From an uncultured Oceanospirillales bacterium (GTDB lineage: Bacteria > Pseudomonadota > Gammaproteobacteria > Pseudomonadales > Litorivicinaceae): a stretch of 6,608 bases of DNA. Position 1 is the stretch's first letter. Each line of letters begins with the position of its first letter. The translations under genes were made by a program, and so were the position numbers. The DNA lies in NCBI GenBank assembly GCA_913061245.1, contig CAJXTO010000085.1, forward strand, positions 1-6,608, in the 5' to 3' direction. The notes beneath the pieces were generated by a model. The model was not told the origin of the DNA. It worked only from the letters and a program-made list of their open reading frames with translations, and did not search any database. Positions 1 through 6,594 of the stretch are shown in pieces.

Positions 1-15
1 CTCCATCCTGACACA

Positions 16-43
16 AAAAAGGGCGCCCTGAGGCGCCCTTTTT
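16..43 (-). terminator. Intrinsic (rho-independent) terminator of the symporter operon, symmetrical and probably bidirectional
   Basis: A perfect 7-bp GC stem (GGGCGCC at 21-27 with GGCGCCC at 32-38) closes a 4-base loop CTGA. It is extended by five A:T pairs (16-20 with 39-43). Read leftward, the hairpin lies about 30 bases after the stop codon of the large symporter gene and is followed by a run of T, as expected for its terminator. The other strand also ends in TTTTT, so it could equally stop a gene entering from the left edge. The structure is read directly; bidirectional use is inferred. Confidence 0.93.
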
Positions 44-72
44 CAGTTGATTTGACCGAGGTCAGTCAACGA

Positions 73-1998
73 TTAGTGTGCATGCGTAGATGGAGCTGCA
101 CCACGTGGAATCCGGATATTTTCAACCATATCCTGAATATCCTGAGGTGGAGCTGCTGTCGCACGCGATACGAAGTATGCAACCACGAAGTGGAGAACCA
201 TACCGATTGTACCGATACCAGTCGCCTTAATGCCGAACATAGTGTACGTGCCTGACTTGTCTACGAACACGTTCAGAACGATGTAGATGAATGTGAATGC
301 AAGACCCACAGCCATACCAGCAATCGCACCTTCCTTGTTCATCCGCTTATCAAAGATACCGTTGATGATGACAGGGAAGAAAGATGCCGCAGCCAAGCCG
401 AATGCAAACGCAACAACCTGTGCTACGAAGGCTGGTGGGTTAATACCCAAGTAACCAGCAACACCGATCGCAACCGCAGCGGCAACACGTGCAGCCATCA
501 ATTCCTGAGAATCAGTCAGTTTTGACTTATCAGTTTCAGCATCTTTGAACATTACGCGACCAAGAAGGTCGTGAGAGATCGATGACGAAATCACGAGAAG
601 CAGACCCGCCGCAGTTGACAGCGCCGCTGCCAAACCACCAGCCGCAACCAATGCAATGACCCAGTTAGGCAGAGATGCGATCTCTGGGTTTGCAAGTACG
701 ATGATGTCACGGTCGAAGTACACTTCGTTTTCGATCGCTTGACCAGCTGGGGCTGGAACTGCTTCGTTCTTCAACAGACGCTCGCCGCTCGCACCACGGT
801 TATCGCCATCAAATGAAGGCTTACCCTTGAATGCTGCACCGTTAGCGATCTGAATCTTGCCGTCGCCGTTCTTATCCATCCATGCCAATAGGCCTGAATT
901 TTCCCAAGTCTTGAACCACTGGCCCGCACAATCAGCACGCGCAGCGTCTACCGCTGGGTTATCATGCGCCGCTGCCAAAGCAGCTGCTTGATCAGCAGAA
1001 CATTCCTGAGTCCAAGCTGCATACTCGATATTCTGAGTGTTCTTGATCAGGTTCAAACGAGCGAATGCACCAACTGCTGGACACACTGTGTACAGGAGCG
1101 CGATGAAGAGCAGAGCCCAACCCGCAGAGATACGCGCGTCACGCACTGTAGGTACAGTGAAGAAACGTACGATCACGTGTGGAAGACCCGCTGTACCGCA
1201 CATCAATGCGACAGTCAGGAGGAATGTATTCCAAACACCTGCACGGCCTTCAGTGTAAACGATCGAGAATCCGAGATCCTTGAACGACTGATCGAGCGCG
1301 TGCAACACATAGGTTCCTGCTGGAATCTCACGGACACCGTTATCAAACGCAAATTCGATTGTTCCACCGAATCCGAGCTGAGGCAGGAAGTCACCTGTCA
1401 CCTGAAGTGACAAGAAGATCGCAGGAATTGTGTACGCAACAATCAATACACAGTACTGAGCCACCTGCGTATATGTAATCCCTTTCATTCCACCCAATAC
1501 AGCGTAGATGAAAACGATACCCATACCGATGACAACACCAGTGTTGATGTCAACCTGAAGGAAACGTGAGAACACGATACCAACACCACGCATCTGACCA
1601 GCAACGTATGTGAATGATACGAAGATCACACACACGACAGCGACAGTACGCGCAACGTCTGAGTAGTAACGGTCACCAACGAAGTCAGGCACCGTGAACT
1701 TACCAAACTTACGCAGGTAAGGTGCCAACAACATCGCCAACAGTACGTAACCACCTGTCCAGCCCATCAGGTAAGCACCTGAATCACGGCCGAGCAGAGA
1801 AACGATACCTGCTAGGGAGATGAAGGACGCTGCAGACATCCAGTCAGCAGCTGTAGCCATCCCGTTTGCAACTGGATGGACGCCACCGCCCGCAACGTAA
1901 AATTCAGAAGTTGATCCAGCTTTTGACCAGATCGCAATCCCGATGTACAGCGCGAATGAGGCGCCGACAAACAGGTAAATCAAGCTTTGAAGTTCCAT
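73..1998 (-). CDS. Sodium:solute symporter, large subunit (SSS/SLC5 family, VC_2705-like subfamily)
   Basis: A 641-residue inner-membrane protein predicted to couple sodium entry to uptake of a small organic solute, probably a carboxylate; the substrate cannot be read from the sequence. The N-terminal helix, then ATAADWMSAASFISLAG (about 48-64) and GGYVLLAMLLAPYLRKFGKFTVPDF are SSS signatures. AAALSTAAGLLLVISSSISHD (starting at about 457) aligns by eye with the PutP helix that holds the Na2-site Ser-Thr pair, here S461-T462. Between the helices ending near residue 320 and starting near 444 lies a hydrophilic loop of about 120 residues with C333, C357 and an EF-hand-like DKNGDGKI (375-382). 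The pairing with a DUF4212 small subunit points to the two-subunit VC_2705-type family rather than ActP, whose usual partner is the DUF485 protein YjcH. The ATG start has AAGGAG five bases upstream, overlapping the stop of the preceding gene, so translation is probably coupled. Codons strongly favour CGT, GGT, TAC and TTC, which suggests high expression. Confidence 0.93.
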   Translation of the reverse strand: MELQSLIYLFVGASFALYIGIAIWSKAGSTSEFYVAGGGVHPVANGMATAADWMSAASFISLAGIVSLLGRDSGAYLMGWTGGYVLLAMLLAPYLRKFGKFTVPDFVGDRYYSDVARTVAVVCVIFVSFTYVAGQMRGVGIVFSRFLQVDINTGVVIGMGIVFIYAVLGGMKGITYTQVAQYCVLIVAYTIPAIFLSLQVTGDFLPQLGFGGTIEFAFDNGVREIPAGTYVLHALDQSFKDLGFSIVYTEGRAGVWNTFLLTVALMCGTAGLPHVIVRFFTVPTVRDARISAGWALLFIALLYTVCPAVGAFARLNLIKNTQNIEYAAWTQECSADQAAALAAAHDNPAVDAARADCAGQWFKTWENSGLLAWMDKNGDGKIQIANGAAFKGKPSFDGDNRGASGERLLKNEAVPAPAGQAIENEVYFDRDIIVLANPEIASLPNWVIALVAAGGLAAALSTAAGLLLVISSSISHDLLGRVMFKDAETDKSKLTDSQELMAARVAAAVAIGVAGYLGINPPAFVAQVVAFAFGLAAASFFPVIINGIFDKRMNKEGAIAGMAVGLAFTFIYIVLNVFVDKSGTYTMFGIKATGIGTIGMVLHFVVAYFVSRATAAPPQDIQDMVENIRIPRGAAPSTHAH

Positions 1999-2003
1999 GT
2001 CTG

Positions 2004-2009
2004 CTCCTT
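2004..2009 (-). promoter_or_regulatory. Ribosome binding site of the large symporter gene, overlapping the upstream stop codon
   Basis: Read leftward, AAGGAG is followed by a five-base spacer (CAGAC) and the ATG. Its first two bases are the last two bases of the TAA stop of the small-subunit gene. Ribosomes ending on the small subunit would therefore stand on the start site of the large one. This supports the chosen ATG and suggests translational coupling. Confidence 0.85.
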
Positions 2010-2262
2010 ATTCGTGCACGTCGTATTTTTCATCAATGGCATTCATACGCTTTGCATACACAAAGATCAGAATCAAAAATACGTAGATTGATCCTTGCTG
2101 TGCAAACCAGAAGCCAAGCTTAAAACCGCCAAAAGCGATCGTATCGAGAAGGTCCACGAATAGGACCCCACAGCCGTATGACACGATGAACCAAACAACC
2201 AGCAACTGCATGATTGTTCTGATGTTCTCCTGCCAGTAGGCTTGAGCTTTTTGCTCTTCCAT
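2008..2262 (-). CDS. DUF4212 sodium:solute symporter small subunit
   Basis: An 84-residue membrane protein with two hydrophobic segments (about 17-38 and 57-70) joined by the short segment GGFKLGFWFAQQGS (45-58), whose GFWFAQQGS core is the hallmark of the DUF4212 / symporter small-subunit family. The basic and aromatic N-terminus (YWQENIR, 9-15) and the tail YAKRMNAIDEKYDVHE also fit the family. It is probably an accessory subunit that assembles with or stabilises the large symporter; its exact role in the family is poorly defined. It is the first gene of the leftward operon, nine bases before the large subunit. The ATG is preceded by a purine-rich GAGGGTGGTGAAG stretch, a fair but not ideal Shine-Dalgarno. 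Length is normal for the family. Confidence 0.93.
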   Translation of the reverse strand: MEEQKAQAYWQENIRTIMQLLVVWFIVSYGCGVLFVDLLDTIAFGGFKLGFWFAQQGSIYVFLILIFVYAKRMNAIDEKYDVHE

Positions 2263-2355
2263 GCTTCACCACCCTCGTTATCGTTAGTTAAATTAAAAGG
2301 AAGCGAGAGTGAACATACCACCAAAAGAGACAACTAAAAGCAGGACATTGGTCGT

Positions 2356-2383
2356 ATTATGTACAGCTTGACCACCGACCCAA
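2356..2383 (-). promoter_or_regulatory. Candidate sigma-70-type promoter for the symporter operon (weak)
   Basis: Read leftward, TTGGGT (2383-2378) is followed after 16 bases by CATAAT (2361-2356), which matches five of six bases of the -10 consensus; the -35 matches only three of six. It would start transcription near 2348-2350 and leave a leader of roughly 85-90 bases. Its -35 overlaps the kinase ribosome binding site and its -10 overlaps the possible rightward -10, so the two divergent promoters might compete. This is a by-eye consensus match only. Confidence 0.2.
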
Positions 2384-2388
2384 AGGAG
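2383..2388 (+). promoter_or_regulatory. Ribosome binding site that decides the kinase start
   Basis: AAGGAG ends on the G of an upstream in-frame GTG (2388-2390), so it cannot serve that codon. It sits five bases (TGCTT) before the next in-frame GTG at 2394, which is therefore the likelier start. No Shine-Dalgarno lies upstream of the 2388 GTG. Confidence 0.8.
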
Positions 2389-2393
2389 TGCTT

Positions 2394-5300
2394 GTGCACA
2401 TAAGTTGGCAACTCATCGTGCTGTCACTGGCGTATGTTGGCGTACTTTTTATTATCGCCTGGCATGGAGACAGAAATACATCCTCCTTTGGCGGTGCACG
2501 AGCTTCACGCTGGGTCTACCCTCTCTCGATTGGGGTCTATGCCACCAGTTGGACCTACTATGGTGCGGTTGGGTCAGCAGCAGATCATGGTTGGGAGTTT
2601 TTGCCGATTTATCTCGGACCGATTTTGGTTTTTATCTTTGGCTGGCCGATCATCTCGAAATTCAATGCCGTCGTTAAAACACATCGCATTGGATCATTGG
2701 CCGATTTTATGTCAGCCCGCTATGGGCGCTCTCATCCGCTTGCGGTTTTGACAACTCTAGTTGCTCTTCTTGGAACAATTCCATACATCGCGCTCCAACT
2801 GAAAGCCGTAGGCCAAACATTCAACATCATGGCGGGTTCGCCAACAGGAACAGAGCCAGCCATTTTTGACACAGCTTTCTTCGCAGCCATTTTCCTGACG
2901 ATATTCGCCATTTTATTTGGCACACGACTTCCAGGCCAACGGAGGGACAGTAACCGAGGCATGATGATTGCCATCGCTTTTGAATCAGTCGTCAAATTAG
3001 TTGCGTTTGTTCTTGTTGGTGTCTTCTGTGCTTTCGAGCTGTATGACGGTTTTGACGATCTATTTAATCTGGCAAGACAAGATCCGGATGTTGCCAACGT
3101 CTTCAGTACCGACTTTTCGCAATGGGGGTTAGCAACACAGTTAGTCCTTGCGAGTCTTGCGATCATTTGTCTCCCAAGGCAATTCCACGTCACGTTCGTT
3201 GAATCACCCGACGAAGAGCGCTATCGAAACAATGCGCGCTGGTTCTTCCCGCTGTATCTCCTTGGTTTTGTGATCTTTGTTGTCCCGATCGCCGCAGCCG
3301 GATTATTGAAATTCGGCGGACTTGCGCCACCGGATGCGTTCGTACTGTTACTACCTATGGCTTTTGATAATGAGCCATTGGCTGCACTTGCTTTCCTCGG
3401 GGGGCTCTCAGCTGCAACAGGAATGATTTTGGTGTCCACACTCGCGCTCGCGATCATGGTCGCCAATGAACTTCTCTTACCACTGCTCTTTCGGTCATCC
3501 TCAGAAGAACTCAAAGAACGCCAGGATCTGTCGTGGATCATGCTGATGGTTCGACGCCTGTGTATTGTCGGCATCATGGCGCTCGCTTGGCTCTATTATC
3601 AGTCTGCAACCAGCGAGCGCTCTCTTGCATCGATAGGACTTGTCGCATTCGTCGCAGCAGCTCAATTCGCGCCCGCTCTGTTTGGCGGACTCTATTGGCG
3701 ACAAGGCAATCGCTACGGCGCACTTGCCGGCATGTTGATTGGTCTCGTCAGTTGGTCGTTGATGTTGGTATTACCTGAGGTGTCAGATGGACCCCTTGAG
3801 ACCTTACAGCCACTTTTGCTACTTCCTGTTGACCCATTAACTAACGGCGTATTGGTTTCTTTAGGCCTCAACTTACTCACCTATATTTTCGTCTCACTCA
3901 CCACCACTTCCCGCCTCGTAGATCGCGTCCAGGCCGCGACATTCGTGGATGTTATGCCGCCGAGCTCGAAATCTGGACGCTACCTGAAAGAAGATCTTCG
4001 AATTGATGACCTCACAACCCTCGCATCGAGATTCATTGGTAATGATCGCGTCCAGCACATCATCGAAACCTATGCAGCAGAGCATCAAATCCAGCAGTTG
4101 AATGAGAAAGATCCCGCTCCAGCGGAACTCATCGCAGCCATTGAATCGATTCTTGCGCAAGAGATCGGATACACCTCCGCCCGACTGGTGATTCGATCAG
4201 CATCGCGCGGTAAACGTATTCACTTAGGCGAACTTGTCTCGCTCGTTGATGAAGCATCAACACTTGCCAGACAAAACCAAGAACTCCTCCGAAAGGCAAT
4301 TGAGCACTTGTCGCAAGGCATCAGTGTGGTTGACCAAAACCAGAAGCTTGTTGCGTGGAATAAGCGGTATCAGGAGTTGTTTAACTATCCAGATGATCTC
4401 CTCACAGTAGGACGACCCATCGCGGATTTATTCCGTCATAACGCGGAAAAAGGAATCATCGGAGACTTTTCAACCGACGAACAAATCGAGCAGGCGCTGC
4501 AAAAACGACTCGATCATCTTAACAAGGGTAGCGCGTATCGACGCGAATCTGTGTTATCGAGTGGTATCACGCTTGAGATCATTGGTGAACCAATGCCCAA
4601 TGGCGGCTACGTCACAAGTTATTCCGATATCTCTCCGTATAAAGAGGCCGAATCAGCCCTGCGCGAATCAGAGCAAGCGATTCGGGTCTACACCGACAAC
4701 GTACCCGCAATGATCGCGTACGTAGATCGGGATTACAGAATCCAATTTATCAATAAAGCGTTCGAACGCACGATGCGTGTGTGGCGAGAACAGGTGATTG
4801 GTCGACCCAATAAAGAGATCTTTACCGAGGCTGAGTATGAGGCTCGACTCCCCTACCTCAAAAGGGCTTTTGAAGGTCGTAGACAACGGTTTGAAGTATC
4901 GATTGATCGAGCGGGAGAGCATCGTGAATTCGAAGCGTTGTATGTACCCCATCGAACCGATAGCGGTGATGTTCAAGGTATTTTTGTTCTGTACCAAGAC
5001 GTGACTGATCGAAATGAAGCAAAACGCGGGCTCGAAACAGCCAATGAGACACTTGAGGCTCGCGTTGATGAGCGTACCGAAGAACTGCAGGCAGCAAATG
5101 AAGCCCTGGAAGCGGAAAATATTCGACGTGCTGAAACGGAAAAAGCACTGACCGAGGCAATGCGAGCCACAGAAGAAGCCAACCTGTCGAAAACACGCTT
5201 TTTAGCTGCTGCATCGCATGATCTTCTGCAGCCACTCAACGCGGCACGATTATTTACAACATCGCTCGCTGAGCGAGCCGACACGAACGAGATCCGTGAA

Positions 5301-6302
5301 TTGACCGGGCATCTCGAGGGCGCTTTAAGCTCGGCAGAAAGTTTGATTTCAACGCTTCTGGAGATCTCAAAACTGGATGCCGGGGCTCTGCGCGCTGAAC
5401 CGAAAGCGTTCGCAATAACGGAGCTGTTTGGCCAGTTATCACAGGAATTCCAATTAATCGCGGAACAACGCGAGATCACATTTAAGGCGAAAGCCCGAGA
5501 TGCGGTTGTACATACGGATCCAAAACTTCTAAGACGCGTTCTGCAGAATTTTCTTTCGAATGCGCTTCGCTACACAGAACCCAAAGGACGCGTTTTGTTC
5601 GCAATTCGCACCTTCGGACAGGATGTTCGGATCGAGGTATGGGATACAGGTATTGGCATGCACCCAGATGATCTCCCGTCGATCTTCGATGAATTCAAAC
5701 GCCTATCAGAAGGCATTCAGACTGAGAAAAAAGGTCTTGGTCTTGGATTGTCCATCTCCAAACGGATTTGCGATCTACTCGGTTTGTCATTGAGAGTGCA
5801 TTCAACCCCGGGCGTCGGCTCATGTTTCTCTGTCACCCTACCGCGCTCAGAGATGCAACCAGAATCACTCAATAAACGAAGAACACAGCGCGGCCAGTCA
5901 CTCTCTCAGCCACTGACAGGCCGCACCGTTCTAGTCATTGATAATGAAAAAGATATCTTGGTCGGAATGCAGAGCCTTTTAGGCGGATGGGGAGCCGAAG
6001 TCGTCACAGGTATGACGCTAAACGATGCCAAAGAAGCCGTAAAAACACGAAGTGATATCCACATCGCATTAATTGATTATCACCTCGATGATGACGCACT
6101 TGGCGTCGATGTCATTGCCGTATTAAGGGCTCTACGAGGTGACATCGAATGCGCATTGATCACTGCGGATCGCAGCGAAGAAATGAAACAACAAGCAAAA
6201 GAATTGGGAGCGACCGTTCTCAACAAACCATTGAAACCGGCCGCACTCAGATCATGGATTACTCAGAAGCTTCGGGGGAAGCCGCTTCCACCATCGGCTT
6301 AA
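2394..6302 (+). CDS. Hybrid sensor histidine kinase/response regulator with N-terminal sodium:solute symporter domain (CbrA/CrbS type)
   Basis: A 1302-residue membrane kinase, numbered from the GTG at 2394. Residues 1 to about 505 form an SSS/SLC5-like multi-helix domain with TSWTYYGAVGSAADHGW and a segment ending PYIALQLKAVGQTF, typical of CbrA/CrbS sensors. A STAC-like linker follows (about 536-620), then a PAS domain of the PAS_7 type (about 630-750, ISVVDQNQKLVAWNKRY), a second PAS (about 760-877), a charged coiled coil (about 878-930), the DHp domain with phospho-acceptor H942 in SHDLLQPLNAARLF, and the ATPase domain with N1056, D1084-T-G-I-G1088 and GLGLGL (1114-1119). The receiver (about 1170-1295) has D1183-N-E, phospho-acceptor D1228 and K1278. 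All catalytic positions are present. It probably senses or responds to a solute and starts a phosphorelay to a separate regulator, as CrbS/MxtR do with CrbR/ErdR for acetate use; that role is inferred. It is divergent from the symporter operon. The two PAS domains make it longer than the CrbS layout I know. Family assignment is firm, orthology to CrbS is not. Confidence 0.93.
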   Translation: MHISWQLIVLSLAYVGVLFIIAWHGDRNTSSFGGARASRWVYPLSIGVYATSWTYYGAVGSAADHGWEFLPIYLGPILVFIFGWPIISKFNAVVKTHRIGSLADFMSARYGRSHPLAVLTTLVALLGTIPYIALQLKAVGQTFNIMAGSPTGTEPAIFDTAFFAAIFLTIFAILFGTRLPGQRRDSNRGMMIAIAFESVVKLVAFVLVGVFCAFELYDGFDDLFNLARQDPDVANVFSTDFSQWGLATQLVLASLAIICLPRQFHVTFVESPDEERYRNNARWFFPLYLLGFVIFVVPIAAAGLLKFGGLAPPDAFVLLLPMAFDNEPLAALAFLGGLSAATGMILVSTLALAIMVANELLLPLLFRSSSEELKERQDLSWIMLMVRRLCIVGIMALAWLYYQSATSERSLASIGLVAFVAAAQFAPALFGGLYWRQGNRYGALAGMLIGLVSWSLMLVLPEVSDGPLETLQPLLLLPVDPLTNGVLVSLGLNLLTYIFVSLTTTSRLVDRVQAATFVDVMPPSSKSGRYLKEDLRIDDLTTLASRFIGNDRVQHIIETYAAEHQIQQLNEKDPAPAELIAAIESILAQEIGYTSARLVIRSASRGKRIHLGELVSLVDEASTLARQNQELLRKAIEHLSQGISVVDQNQKLVAWNKRYQELFNYPDDLLTVGRPIADLFRHNAEKGIIGDFSTDEQIEQALQKRLDHLNKGSAYRRESVLSSGITLEIIGEPMPNGGYVTSYSDISPYKEAESALRESEQAIRVYTDNVPAMIAYVDRDYRIQFINKAFERTMRVWREQVIGRPNKEIFTEAEYEARLPYLKRAFEGRRQRFEVSIDRAGEHREFEALYVPHRTDSGDVQGIFVLYQDVTDRNEAKRGLETANETLEARVDERTEELQAANEALEAENIRRAETEKALTEAMRATEEANLSKTRFLAAASHDLLQPLNAARLFTTSLAERADTNEIRELTGHLEGALSSAESLISTLLEISKLDAGALRAEPKAFAITELFGQLSQEFQLIAEQREITFKAKARDAVVHTDPKLLRRVLQNFLSNALRYTEPKGRVLFAIRTFGQDVRIEVWDTGIGMHPDDLPSIFDEFKRLSEGIQTEKKGLGLGLSISKRICDLLGLSLRVHSTPGVGSCFSVTLPRSEMQPESLNKRRTQRGQSLSQPLTGRTVLVIDNEKDILVGMQSLLGGWGAEVVTGMTLNDAKEAVKTRSDIHIALIDYHLDDDALGVDVIAVLRALRGDIECALITADRSEEMKQQAKELGATVLNKPLKPAALRSWITQKLRGKPLPPSA

Positions 6303-6585
6303 GCTCGCCAGATTGATACATCTCGAGAACGATGTCGCAACCGCCAATCAACTCGCCGTTAATCCAAAGTTGCGGAAAAGTTGGCCACTCAGCATATTTT
6401 GGTAGCTCAGCACGGATGTCTGGATGTTCTAGAATATTCACGAATGAAAACGGACGACCACAGGCCATCAACGCCTGAACTGTCTGCGAGGAGAATCCAC
6501 ACTGAGGCTGATTTGGAGTCCCTTTCATGTACAAAAGTACTGGGTTTTCTTCAATTTGTGATTTGATCGTCTCAAGTGTGCTCAT
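6259..6585 (-). CDS. grxD: Monothiol glutaredoxin Grx4 (CGFS type)
   Basis: A 108-residue cytoplasmic protein of normal length for Grx4/GrxD. It has the monothiol active site C29-G-F-S32 preceded by the conserved LLYMKGTP (17-24), the cis-proline segment WPTFPQLWINGELIGG and the glutathione-binding GGCD. CGFS glutaredoxins bind a glutathione-ligated [2Fe-2S] cluster as dimers or with BolA proteins and pass clusters to targets; they are poor disulfide reductases. The ATG is preceded, leftward, by GAGG with a five-base spacer (AAGAG), which supports the start. The last 14 codons plus the stop lie inside the 3' end of the convergent kinase gene, a 44-base tail-to-tail overlap. The acidic, Ala-rich end (EAASPEASE) is the part encoded in the overlap. 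A link to the transport module is not expected. Confidence 0.97.
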   Translation of the reverse strand: MSTLETIKSQIEENPVLLYMKGTPNQPQCGFSSQTVQALMACGRPFSFVNILEHPDIRAELPKYAEWPTFPQLWINGELIGGCDIVLEMYQSGELKPMVEAASPEASE

Positions 6586-6590
6586 CTCTT

Positions 6591-6594
6591 CCTC
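6591..6594 (-). promoter_or_regulatory. Ribosome binding site of grxD
   Basis: Read leftward, GAGG lies within a purine run (GAGAGGAAGAG) and stands five bases before the ATG at 6585. It fixes the start of the glutaredoxin. The promoter itself must lie beyond the right edge, since only 23 bases upstream of the start are present. Confidence 0.7.

Larger units (their letters stand above)
2263..2393. promoter_or_regulatory. Divergent intergenic control region between symporter operon and sensor kinase gene
   Basis: These 131 bases must hold the promoters of both the leftward symporter operon and the rightward kinase gene. There is an A/T-rich stretch at about 2285-2299, a tandem TCGTTA repeat (2275-2286) and three copies of ACCACC (2268-2273, 2317-2322, 2371-2376). 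A TATTAT (2355-2360) could be a rightward -10 box, but no good -35 stands at the right distance. I found no convincing -24/-12 sigma-54 element or CRP palindrome. The regulatory role rests on position; the individual sites are uncertain. Confidence 0.6.

Noticed and set aside
964..1410. 148-codon open frame on the plus strand inside the large symporter gene
   Set aside because: It lies antisense to a clear SSS protein, is rich in Cys, Arg and Thr with no recognisable domain, and is explained by the strong codon bias of the gene on the other strand.
73..1998. Naming the large symporter actP (acetate permease)
   Set aside because: ActP normally pairs with the DUF485 protein YjcH; here the partner is DUF4212 and the protein has a long extra loop, so the substrate should not be assumed to be acetate.
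2073..2333. 86-codon minus-strand frame starting in the intergenic region
   Set aside because: It overlaps the DUF4212 gene in another frame, and its sequence has no family character, whereas the 84-residue product in the competing frame is a textbook family member.
2263..2393. Sigma-54 (-24/-12) promoter or CRP site upstream of the transport or kinase genes
   Set aside because: No TGGCAC-N5-TTGC type element or TGTGA-N6-TCACA palindrome of acceptable quality was found on either strand.
4973..5479. 168-codon open frame on the minus strand opposite the kinase DHp region
   Set aside because: It is Ser/Ala/Arg-rich low-complexity translation opposite a conserved kinase core, with no domain of its own; a shadow frame.
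5937..5945. Asp-Asn-Glu instead of Asp-Asp in the receiver acidic pocket as a sign of a degenerate receiver
   Set aside because: The D-N-E form is, to my knowledge, common in receivers of this hybrid kinase group, and the phospho-acceptor Asp and conserved Lys are both present.
6277..6289. Palindrome GGAAGC-C-GCTTCC near the kinase and glutaredoxin 3' ends, considered as a terminator
   Set aside because: The stem would have only about five pairs around a 3-base loop, there is no T-tract on either side, and it lies within both coding sequences.
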